From Phytoseiulus persimilis (lineage: Eukaryota > Arthropoda > Arachnida > Mesostigmata > Phytoseiidae), in assembly GCA_037576195.1 (NCBI GenBank), contig CM075102.1, positions 23,184,745-23,248,744 on the forward strand: a stretch of 64,000 bases of DNA, read 5' to 3'. Shown piece after piece: positions 24,736-35,732 of the stretch. The notes under the pieces are model-generated. The model was not told the origin of the DNA. It made no database searches and saw nothing but the letters and a program-made list of their open reading frames with translations. Position 1 is the stretch's first letter, and each line of letters opens with the position of its first letter. The position numbers were made by a program, and so were the translations under genes.

Positions 24736-25268
24736 CGAAAAATAGTTTCGAAAACTGCAAATATGTACAAGTTTCCAAGAAAAGAGTAAATATGGCTCTG
24801 AGTAAGCTTAGTTTACACATGAGAGTGTCTCTATGTTAGTATGCGTCGATGTAAGTTAATTTTCTAAGAAGTGAATGTTTTGAACAGTGTTCGATTACCT
24901 CTCTCTGGATGCAGCCTCCATCGAAACGTTCACGCAGAAAGGGTCCGTCCAATAAAAGCTTTGTATTCACCAGCACAAGTTATTTTCTCTGATTCTTATA
25001 TTTTCTATGAACCTCTCGATGAGTCGAGCTCTTAAGATATGATCGTAAGAAACGTGGACGTTTCAGCACGACGCTGCGCAGGGCCTTGGCGTTCCGAGGC
25101 TGCGTAATCACTCGAATTACCAATAAGCGGTTGGTTTACAATGAAAGGAGTATAATGTATCTAACTTTTCTGTTAGAGGAACTTCGGAGCGAGTTCCCTG
25201 AGTTTTGTCCATGCGAGTCCAATGAGTCACCACAATCCAGAACGCGCGAGTCGCGTCGCTCAGAGCTC

Positions 25269-28200
25269 TCACGGATTCCTCGCGTCGGCTCGAGCCTGAA
25301 ACCACGGAGTTTGCTTGAATGACGAGTCTCGAATTCACTTATCAGAGAACGCATCGGCCTTCTCGTCCTTCGTGGGCGCCTCAAATGCTACCATCGGTGA
25401 CTCACCTTCTGAGCAAGTTCCTGGCCCTTACTCTGATGGTCATCGTTGCCCTGAACGGGGATGATCAGAGCGACCATGAATTGGGCTCTGCTTAGGACAT
25501 TGCTTGCCGTACACAAATACAGGTCCTGGTCCTTCTCGTCCACGTCGAGGATTTGTAGCGTATTCTCAGGCAGTTGCTTGTACTTGTGACTTCGCGAGGG
25601 CAAACGAGTGTCGTTCCTGGACCAGATGATCGATGGCCGCGGGAAACCACCGATAACGGTGCAAGACAAGTTTGCAGTGGCGGCAGGTACCGACTCGACT
25701 ACAGGATTCTCTTTGATGATTTTGGGAGGGGCTGTGGATTGGGAGTGTCTGGAGCTGAGCTTCTGAGACCACGAAACTCAACATCGATTTATACCTCAAA
25801 CATCAGTTCAGGCATCTTCAATGATCGAGCGCTTCCACCCGCGAAAACGGGCCACGATGGAATGGAGCAGAACATTACCTGCGATACGGAGCGCAATCTT
25901 TCCCTTCATGCTCGGGTCGTCGTCATTAACGCATTCGTAGACCCCGGCGTCTTTAGCAGAAGCCTTCGCAATGCGCAGGGTCATACCAACTTGATCGAAA
26001 CGCTCGCCTTCTACGTCCTTGCCATTCTTGGTCCACAGGGGCGATCCCTCGAGCCGGGCCATAGGACACGTCAAAGAAGTAGCTCCACCGTCAACCACCA
26101 CCACTTCGTCGACGTCAGCGTCCTCCTCCTGCGAAAACAACGACGTTCCGATTGGGTGTCGAAATCTCACCGGCCCTACCGGTACACCTGGCGCCGAGAC
26201 GGCTTGGAAGGCCCGATTCTCGAATGAACGATCATTAACTTCGACATCCTGAGCGGGTTTCGATTCAGAAGAGAGTTTCCTCGAATCGACGAGGATGATG
26301 CAGAATCGGGGATGCTTACTGATGTGGCGGAACAAACGAGATTACAACCGGTGTTACAGCACTTCTTGAGGCCTTCGCAGGATGAGTCATCCACGCAGTA
26401 GTTTTTCCCGCGATCTTTCTCGTCACATGAGAGTTTTGGGCATTGTCCCGGCTTGCTGATCGGCCTGCAGATTCCGATGTAGGAGTTCTGAGAAACCTGG
26501 ACCGCGCATTTATCCCCAGTGCCGCAGCGAACGCCCTGAAGGGACAGAAAGGAAGTGTCATCGACTCGGTTACAGGGAGTAGAACTCATCAGAAGCAAAA
26601 TGTGGTTGTCCGAAAAACAGACTCACGTCACAGGGGTGCTTGCATACGCAGCGAGAGCAACCGTTAGGCAGAGCTTCACGGCGCTCTCCCATACCCCGAC
26701 AGTCGAGTGTTCCGCAGTTATCCGGCGGGCATCGGTCCGGGGAGCTTGGCCTTCGAGGGTCGATGAGAGTTGCATCGTTCCGTTGACTCCGTATCCCGTC
26801 ACAGAACGAGTAACATTTCTGTTCGATAAAAACCTTGCTTTAGCCCTCGACGTTCGCACAAGACTTTTCCAACCCTCTGAGAGCGGCCGACGTCATGATC
26901 ACGAAAACGCTCGCTCAGTGACTCCCGTTGGATCCCGCCTACCTCCGGCGAAACGAAGTTGTTCTTATTCCCGTCGCAGCCTTGATATGGGAATTGAAGG
27001 CATCGTTCTGACTGGGCATCGTAGTAGAAGCGAACCACTTGTTGAGCATCTGCACATTCTCCGTGGCCTGGTCTCGCGGGCTGGGTACAAACCTCTGGAA
27101 ATTTCTTTGTCGTGATACTCGGCGGCTCGTTGGCTGGAAAATGTGTTTCCTGTCTACGGACATTGGTCCCAACTCGCGTTGCTGGGCGCCACTTACCCTG
27201 TTTGTTCGGTGGAGCTTCGTATTCGTCGGCCGAATCCTCGCGGTTGGGTTTGATCACTGGGGATTGATTCAACAGTTTACCCAATTCTCAAATCGTCTCC
27301 TAATTCCGCAGCGATCAATCAGCCTGCTCGACAAATGCCAGCACTGACACTCGAATCGCTCTCTTAACCAGGTATCCTGACTCACGATTGGCTCTGATCG
27401 CTGGGATGGTGCAATCCTTTTGGCAGTCGTTGAAGGTCTCAAAACGGTTGTCATTGCCTTCGCAGCCTCCCCACAAGAATGGAAGACATTTTCCGAGTCG
27501 CAAATCGAAGTAGAACTTGGGCAGGCTGTGCGCGCAACCTCCGGAGTCCGCCTTGAGACGGCACTTTTCTGCGGAAGAGCACACAACTGTGAGCTATTCC
27601 CTCACGAATCAGAATCGATCACTTTCCCTAATTCCCGGAAGCATTCGAGATCCGGACGACTTACCGGGGAAATCGCTGGAGATTCCTGTGACTTCGAAAG
27701 CTCCGCGGACGCAGCTCTTCTCGCATTCCGCCTTAGAATCGAAACGGTTCGCGTTTCCATAGCATCCACTGTAGTCGAACTGTTTGCAGATGTCCTTTTG
27801 GGTGTCATACGTCCACATCTTGTAGGCTCCTCCACAGCGTCCCTTGATTGTTGGCAGCTGGCACCGATTCTGCAGCAGAAGCGTCTCCGAGTACTGTATG
27901 CGCTACAGTCTGAGGAGTTCATCGATGACTCCGCGGGAAAGCGCGGATCGTATCCGAGATGTGTGTTCCCACAAACCTGGGCGTTCTTGCAGCTCCTCTC
28001 GCACTCGTGCCTCGTCGTGAATCGATTGTTGTTTCCTCCACAGCCACTGTACGTGAACTCGCGGCATACTCCGTCGTTGGGGTTGTAGTAGAACATAGCG
28101 GAGCTTCCAGTACAGGTACCACGGTCCTTCGGCATCTGACAGTCTCTGACATTGAAGGTCGACGACCGCGGCTGTTGCGGGGCGAGGCCTCCGTGACGAT

Positions 28201-31200
28201 ACGCGCATTGCCTCTGACAATCGTCCATCGTCATGAAGTTGTTCATGTTCCCTCCGCAGCCTCCGTAGTTGAAAGAGAAGCAGGTTCGCGCCGCCGAATC
28301 GTAATAGTAGCGGGCTTCGAAGTTTTGGCAAGGTCCAACTTCTCGCGGCTGCTCACACAAATGGACCGCTGCGAGAGAATCATTCGATCAGGAGGTGCCC
28401 ATCCGAGTATCTCGGCGATATTCCCCCGCCTTGTTGACAAACTCACAGCTCGGGGTTCTAGATTGGGTTCCGCCGACATCCGTTGGGCCAGGCTGAGAGC
28501 CATGGCGGTTACAGGTGCTCTCGCAATCGTCTTTAGATTCGAAACGGTTGGAGTTACCCTCGCATCCTCCGTAGTGGAAGGGGACGCATCTGCCCTCCTC
28601 GAAAGCCCACGCGGCCGTGTATTCAGAGCACGGTCCTGGATCTTTCGGGAGAGCACACACGGTTGCATCCTGTCGAATATCAATCCCATCAGCGTTGCTC
28701 ATTCCCAGTCGAGAATCTAGTCCTTCCGTCCGAATATCGGCCGCGATTCGTGGGGAACTCACCAAACTCCCGTAAGAGGTCATATTCTGACATGTGGACA
28801 CACACTTGTGGTAGTCGAGGAAGACGTTTGTGTCTTCAGTGCATCCCTTGTAGGCGTCACATCGATGCAACTTGTAATTGTAGCGGAAGAGTGTCCGAGG
28901 ATCACTGCAATTTCTCGATATAACCTTTGGCAGAGTACACTTTTCGGTGGTGGATAAAACCTTGCAGCGTTCGGTGCACGCCTTGTGGGTGAAGAATCTG
29001 TTGTCGTTCCCTTGACATCCGTAGATGAAACGCTCGCATCGATTGGTGTTCTGATTATACCTGCAGCGATTAACAATAGGGGTCATCACGAGCCTGCTCT
29101 CAAACGATGGTAAGTAACCGCAACCATCGTCGGTGGCGACGCTCACTCACCAGAACCGCTCGGCCGATCCCCGGCAAGGTCCTGCGTCTTTGGGCAGATC
29201 ACAGGGATAACGCTCAGTTCGTCGGCCTGATGGGATGACCTCGTTCGTGTCGATCGGGGGAACGTAATCGTTCTTCGGAATGGCGGCACGGTCGTTCTGG
29301 CACAAGCTCATGCAAGTTTCCATGTCAGGGAATCGGTTGTCGTTGCCACCGCAGCCGCCATAGTAGAACATTTGGCATGTTGCGTTCTGAGAGTTGTAGT
29401 AGAAGACCAGGGTCCAATTTCCGCATTGACCACGATCCTCGCTCTGGAAGCATGCCTCCCTGGTTCGTTTCGGTTCGTAGTATGGCGGTCTGGTTGGCGG
29501 CGCGTACTCTCCGGGCTGTCTGCGTCGAGTGTCGACGCCACGTCGTTGCTCCTCGTACCGTCGACGTTCCTCTTCCGTCAGGGCGCAACCCTCAAAATCG
29601 CGGCCTTTGGCAGCAGTGCGATCGGGACAGCAACCGAACTCTGTTTGATGGCAGGGCACTTCGGGACATCCCTCGTTGTCCTTGCCCTTGGAAGCGGTCA
29701 CTCGGTCGGGACAGCAGCCGAACTCCGTTGAATCGCACGGGCATCCCTGGAAATCGGGTCCTCGAGCGGCGTGATCTCCGTCAGGACAGCAGCCGTACTT
29801 GAGTTTCGTGCAGTCTTCGCAGCCCTCGTTGCGCGGACCGAGCTTGTGGGTGACGCCGTCGGGACAGCACCCGTAGTGGGTGCTCCTGCACGGACAGCCC
29901 AGATAGTTCGGGCCAGCGGCAGGAGTGTGGTTATCGGGACAGCAGCCATACTTCATTGAGTTGCAGTAGCACCCACGCTGGGATTTACCTGTCGATGGAA
30001 GCGCAACAGAATCCTTAACTCCGCGTTCTCGCTGCGGTCCATGACCCTCCCCCATCTGAACATTTCATGCGGGAGATGAACTCGGAGTTCACGAGGAGCA
30101 AAAGCGGAAAAGAAAATTCAGCTTTCGCACCTGTTGCGGCAGTTTTCCCATCAGGACAGCAACCGAAGGGTGAGATTCGACAGTCGCAGCTTTTCCGTGT
30201 GTCCGGGCCAAGAGCCACTGTCACACCGTCCGGACAGCAACCGAAAGCAGTCCGGTCGCAAGTGCAATTCGCTTGCGCGGGTCCGAGAGCTGGCGTGATG
30301 AGATCGGGACAGCATCCGAACTCGCTGTTCTCGCAGGAGCAGCCCTAGAAGCAACGGAAATTCTGTCGTCTCGGATCCACTGCATGAGATTCGAATGTGG
30401 TCGAAGGCATACTGTGCTGATTGGGCTCACATAGAACTTGAGACCAAGCGCCGGTGTCACTTTGTCGAGGCAGCAGCCGAATTTCAGAGTGGTGCAAGGA
30501 CATCCCGCGAGATCAGGACCTTGAGCCAAGGTCACGTTGTCAGGACAGCATCCGAAAGGAGAATCTGCGCAGCACCCTGCGCTGTTGAGGCCGAGCGCGA
30601 AATCCTCGTTATTCGCGCAGCACCCGTAGACGGACTCCGTGCAATTGTTGCAACCTTTTTTCTGCGGTCCAGCCGCTGGTATCTTGAGTTTGCCACAGCA
30701 GCCGTACTTGCTGTTCTTGCACTCGACCTAGAACGAAATTTTTTGTGAAGATATTCTACGTCAAGTTCCGGAGACCAGATATCGAAGATTCTCCCTCTCT
30801 GGAATGTTCGGGAGGCTCACAGGCTTGCATCCTTCGTTGGAAGGTCCATTGGAAGGGGAGAATCCATCGGGACAGCAACCGTACGTGGAGTTCGTGCACA
30901 CGTCTTCGCAGCCTTTGAACTTCCGGCCAAGAGCGGCGGTGACCCCGTCAGGACAGCACCCGTATTTGCTCGCTGATATCAGAACGCGTTTTAGAAATTC
31001 GTCAGAGTCATGTCTCCTGCAGGGGCGAACTTCCAGGATTTCGTGAAAATAGGCAAAACGAACCTCGACAATGAACACATCCTCGTCGCTTGTCAGCGTT
31101 CTTCGCAGAAGTGACGTTATCAGCACAACAGCCGTGTTCGCTGTCCGCGCAGTTCGGCTCGATTATCTCTTCCCCGGATCCCTCGATCTCGCCTCCTCCT

Positions 31201-34200
31201 GATCCTCCCGATCCTCCGTCATCTTCGGTCTCTCCCAGGACTACGGAGGTGCCAAGAAAAAAAAAAAAGAGCTTCACATCCAGGGCGTCGGCGAGATTTG
31301 TTTTCGCACCGTCCAATCCGAGTCTGTGCCCTCGCAGACTGCGAAACGTTCGGCACTCACCAGCTGTGAAAGTGGTTATTCCTCCCTCTTCCAGCGTTTC
31401 CGTGGTGACTGGAGGGCAGCCGGTCACTTGATCTTCTTCCGAGGCAGCCGTGACGCCATCAGGACAGCATCCGAAGAACGATTTGTCGCACGGTACGACA
31501 CATCCTTGGAAATTCGGTCCTGCGGCGCGTGTTTCGCCGTCTTGGCAACATCCGTGCTCGGTTCCGTTGCACAGGGCGAAGAGAGCGCATCCACCGCTGT
31601 GGAAACAGAATCGTGTTTCCGAAATCGCTCCCCACAATTTACGGAATCGAAAATCATCGAGTATGGAGCTTAGTCCTGCGACGAACTCACTCAAAAGGTC
31701 CGAACGCGGGGGTCACGAGATCTCTACAGCATCCCCACTCAGTTTTTGCGCACGGAACGGTGAAGTTTTCTCTGTCGAACGCGGGGCATCCCGTGAATTC
31801 CGGTCCCGCGACGGAAGTCCCGTCAGGGCAACAACCATGCTCGGTGCTCACGCATTCGCCTAAGACATTGATCTGGTCTGCGGGGCATGCTTGAGGACTG
31901 CAGTCGTCGGTTTCTTTGGGCTTTTGATCTTCGGGGCAGTCTTCCGCGATCTTCCCGTCTTTGTGGCAGAATGTGAGACGTTTCCGCGGAACTCCTCCGC
32001 AAGCGTTCTCAGGACACTAGAAAGTTTGATGTCGATCATAAGCACCCTCCTGAGCAGAGGAGAGAGAGGAAACCACCCGGATCTCTCGAAGGAAATCCTC
32101 ACCTGCTTGTTCCACGGAGCTGAGAGCCAAACGTGCTCACAGGCGGCGTTTTGGCACGCCTGTTTCTGTGCCGGTGCCGTTCCTTGGCAGTTAGTCGCAT
32201 CCACGGCGGTGGCGGTGGTGGCGTTTTGATCAAAACTCGCGCAGAACACTAGTCGACTCTGAACTCCTGATCCGCAGGTTGCGGAACATGAGCTCCACTC
32301 CGACGTGAACCAACGGTATTCGCACATCGGAGAATCCGCACACGGCTGTTCCGTTTCGGGTTTCGGTTTTGTCGAACAGTGCGAGTCTTCGTACACGCGT
32401 CCTAACAGTTCGAAAGTGTTACGTTTGTGTGGGTTCGTCTGACAATTTCTATCGCAGAACTTCTGCACTGAACCCGTGCTCGATGAGCAGGCAGAAATTT
32501 CTGCCTACCGGAAGTGCGAGAGGAATCGTCGTTCCGCCATCACGGAATGACGCTCACCTTCTTCATTGACGCACTCGACTCTCCTTGTCTGCACGCTCGA
32601 GCCGCATTCAGTACACGCGGTCCATTCGCTGGTCGCCCATTCTACACCTGTACAAGGTTCGAGGAGAACTTCTTTCTCAGCGGCGGGCTTCAGATCTTCG
32701 AGGCAGTCTTGGCCGATTTCAACGCCCTCAGTGGAGTTTTCCATCTGGCGTATGCACGTGACTTCACGAGTCACCTTCGTAGCTCCGCATTTCTTCTCGC
32801 TCTGTTCGAAGGAAGCTTAGAGTCAAATGAGCCCGGATCAATCTCCAGGAACGACCATTACGGTTCCAATTCCTGAGAGCCATTTCGGTACGAGGATGAG
32901 TTCTTCCTCGTGGGAGAGATATAAGTATTGATACGACTTGTCAAGACTTGGGCTGGCACATTCGAATCACGGGAAAGGGGGGGGGGTCAATTCAAGAGAA
33001 AATAGAGAATCAATCGATTCGGAAAATATCATATCCGTTCGTGTTAGATTGGAGCGGAAGCATAATACCTCTCCCCATTCTCCGGCTTCCCATTTGTCAC
33101 AGGATTCGTTCGACGTGCAGTCCTGTTGGCTCGGAGGTCGTTCTCCTTTGTCTTTGCACAATCGGTCAGGGAGAACTCTCACGCCTTCGCCAGCAGCGGT
33201 CGAGCAGAAAACTGCCCGAGTCTGAGTTCCGTTGCCGCAAGTATCGCTGCAGCGCTCCCAGTTCCCGGTGTACCATTCCGACTGACAGTTGTCCACGGGG
33301 CACGTCTTCATGCTCGGGGGCTCCTCTGCGGCGTCGCACTCCTTGATGTCTTGCGCGTCGAGGTTCGTGATGATACTGGCGCACCGCACTACCCTCGTTG
33401 TGTTCCGCTCCCCGCAAGGATCGGTGCAGGGATCCCATTCGCTTTTTTGCCATTGGAACTCTCCTGAGCGGGGTCGGGGTTGTCCTGGCACCTCCTTCAG
33501 GGAGAACTCGATTTCGAATCCGCGGTTCATTTCCTGAACGAGGAGCTGAAAAGATGGATCCAGTTGAAGTCGGCTGTGCCATGGGTTCGTCCGAAGTTTC
33601 CTGTCAAAAGAGCCTTGTTGGAGGTATAATGTATGTGACTGGAGGCACTCACCACCACCACCAGCGTTTCATTCGTCGGTCCATCTGCTCGCAAGAATTC
33701 TCGCCCGTTCATGTACTGTTGATTCCTGGTGTAGTGGAACCGGGCACCCCCAGCGATGAAGGCCTTGCTGGAGTCAATCTCGTAGACTTTGTTCAGGTAT
33801 GAGGTTCCGTTCAGATCCCTCAAGGCTGGAAAGAAGAAGCTCGAAACTGAGCTCAGGTCTGACGCGATGACGCGAGCGATCCGATGGGGAGTGTACTTAC
33901 AAATGTAGTTCCTGGTCACGTGGGACTCTCGAACCATGATCGACGTGGCGCCTTTCGGGATGACAAGAATCGGAACATATCCCGATGGCAGTTGAACTCG
34001 GTTCTCGGAGTGAACCGTGGTGTTGCAGTTCTTGTTCTCTCCACCGCAAACCAGGCATTTATCGATGCGTTTCCTGGAGCCGAGGAGCCCATCACAGCCT
34101 GTGGGCTAAATTAGGGGACCTTTGATTCAACCTCTTCCGACGATGTGGGTTCAACATGCAGGTGGGAAGTTCCTGACTGCCCACCGGAGGGACACGATCT

Positions 34201-35732
34201 TCGGAAGCGAACGGGGACTTACAACACACTGTCCATCGACGCATTGGTCGAAGCCCGCGTGATAGCAACGAGTTCCGTCGATGACATTGTGACGCGCTCG
34301 AAGCTCGAGGTCGCGGTCGCGAGGTGAACAGTTCAGCTCACAAGGATTGCGATCTGTAAATAGTCTGAATAAGAACTGAATGCTTTCGCTGCTCAGTGGG
34401 AATCTCAGGAGTTTCAACCTAGAGATCCGGACGAGCGTCCGAATACTGTGTCCGAACCGTGTCTCCGGCGTACGATCCAGCTGTAGTAACGCCCTTCGTG
34501 AGGCACGCTGTTCATCCGTTGACATTGGCGGAGCAGGAAATCCTCCTGGGTTTCATTCTTCGGGCAATCGTGTTTGTTACAGGTCGAATAGATCCTCGTC
34601 GGTCCGTCGCACGGCTCCTCCAGACAAGTTCTCTTCTTGAAGGTGACGCCGCCTCCACACGACCGCGAGCACGGAGCGCTGGCGTCCCATTCAGTCCAAT
34701 TGCCTTTCTCCTCGCCCAGCTCATCGAACTCGGTGAAAATTCGGCGGCGCTGGAAAGTTCGCAGATTGTGGATTAGCGTACTTCGATATTCCGGTTCGGA
34801 ACTACTCTGCTCTGTCCTCGAGACCGCTTACAACACCAGGCCACCCATCACAACGGTGCTTTCACCGTTGTTCACAAACCATGCCCAACACAATCCTGCG
34901 AAACCAGAAAGAGACCGACGTTGTCAATGAGCACTCAACATCGCAGCCAACCCCACACCGCAACTTCCAGGCATGATGCAGCTGAGGTACTTCTAAAGCA
35001 CCGGGTTCACATGCCGAGCGCTTCGTGCAAGAAGGAGATCAGTTCCGAGATACATCAGAGCTATCCTAACCTGTGACGTGTACTCCTGGTAAAATTGTCT
35101 ACTTTCTGAAACATCGAGCTCACGCTCATCCGAGGGCAGCTCGGCCAGAAACTACAAAACGATTATTTCCTTAAATCTTGTAGGGCGTAAACGATGTTAA
35201 ATCTTCCCACGATATGAAAATGGAGATTCGGGAATATCCCCCTTCCTTAGCCATTGAGAGGCTCAAGAGAGCTCCACCCGGGGAAAAAGTTCGAAACCAT
35301 GTTGCGGCCTCGAACAACTTCTCGCGGGATCTCAGCTGACAGTCGGAGAAGTCGGCGTATACTCACGGCTTCCGTACGAGGATCGTAACGAGGAGTTTCC
35401 ACACGCCGTGGTGGGGGTGTTCGTTCTTGCTGTTGAGCAACGTAACGAGGATCTTGCCGGGGGTCGGGATATCTGAGCTGAGTGTCCTGCCGTTGTCTGT
35501 ATTGGGGGTCCTGGCGATATCTCGGATCGGAATCTGGACGGTACCGCGGATCAGGGGTCCTATTCTGCGTCGGCCTCACCTCTCGGGGCTCAAGCACCTC
35601 GTCATCGAAAGGTTTCGCTTGTCTCTTCCGGCGTTCGGTCGGAACTCCACTGGCGAAAATAACCTCCAAGAGAAGCGCACTGGACAGCAGCACAAGAAAC
35701 GGCGTCCACCGTCCCAACGCTCTGCAAAGCAT
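25269..35732 (-). CDS. Papilin, secreted basement-membrane proteoglycan-like glycoprotein
   Basis: Papilin is an ADAMTS-like matrix protein. Exons, from 5' to 3': 35732-35367, 34749-34458, 34353-34223, 34105-33901, 33825-33653, 33545-33069, 32801-32558, 32467-32103, 32016-31691, 31596-31361, 31240-31064, 30972-30821, 30727-30431, 30344-30131, 29988-29151, 29060-28763, 28669-28447, 28368-27977, 27869-27665, 27586-27386, 27256-27197, 27133-26943, 26818-26627, 26535-26320, 26218-25879, 25731-25406 and 25295-25269. All phases agree (7164 nt, 2387 residues). The start is the ATG at 35732, followed by a clear signal peptide (FLVLLSSALLLEVIFASG) and a polar RYRQDP-type region. Order after that: TSP1, ADAMTS cysteine-rich/spacer, six TSP1, 19 GCC repeats, nine Kunitz, antistasin-like, WAP, two Ig. 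Most introns are about 70-210 nt. The last coding exon (ARADARNP, stop) is the least certain; no PLAC domain is visible. Confidence 0.92.
25406..26818 (-). other. Papilin C-terminal antistasin-like, WAP and two Ig domains
   Basis: After the end of Kunitz 9, exon 26818-26627 encodes a cysteine-rich stretch (CPPDNCGTLDC, GCSRCVCKHPCD) like antistasin repeats. Exon 26535-26320 has a four-disulfide WAP core (GQCPKLSC, CCNTGC). Exons 26218-25879 and 25731-25406 each encode one Ig domain, with DAGVYECV in the first and DLYLCTAS in the second. Together these fit the C-terminal half of arthropod papilin. Confidence 0.85.
26801..29460 (-). other. Papilin Kunitz array, nine domains
   Basis: Nine Kunitz/BPTI-like domains each show the FxYxxxxxxC, GC.GN.N.F and ExCxxxC pattern. 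The third is divergent (CSDPRTLF with KGCTEDTN) and lacks the usual GGC. The residue after the second cysteine (P1) is Gly, Arg, Ser, Ser, Gln, Thr, Gly, Ala and Ala in order, so only domain 2 (GPCRG) has the basic P1 expected of a trypsin inhibitor. Introns split domains 2 (29151/29060) and 9 (26943/26818). Between domains the linkers are short and polar. Confidence 0.9.
29590..31865 (-). repeat. Nineteen GCC-type cysteine-rich repeats of papilin
   Basis: Across exons from 32016 to 29151 the protein repeats a unit of about 25-35 residues: C, a few residues, an aromatic, GCCPDG, then a variable ALGP-type stretch and GC. Clear copies include HGCCPDG, FGCCPDG, YGCCPDG and degenerate YGCCGKL, YGCCANN and WGCCRDL. 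I count two, two, one, two, four, three and five units in seven successive exons. They lie between the TSP1 and Kunitz arrays and were not split by any TE. The disulfide pattern and ligand are unknown to me. Confidence 0.88.
32103..34749 (-). other. Papilin cassette: TSP1, ADAMTS-like spacer, six more TSP1
   Basis: The first TSP1 (CSRSCGGG in exon 34749-34458) leads to CELNCSPRD, a VDGQC stretch, GCDGLLGS and CLVCGG, the hallmark cysteine-rich and spacer segments shared by papilin and ADAMTS proteins, with no protease. Then come TSP1 repeats: DPCTDPCGE, CSDTCGNG, a short one split by the 33069/32801 intron, CTECGSSV, CSATCGSG, and one split at 32103/32016 whose second half is in the next exon. 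In Drosophila this cassette is linked to matrix organisation and metalloprotease inhibition; that role is taken from the family. Confidence 0.9.

Noticed and set aside
24951-24956. Plus-strand AATAAA
   Set aside because: No plus-strand coding exon was found upstream of it, so it is not evidence for a gene.
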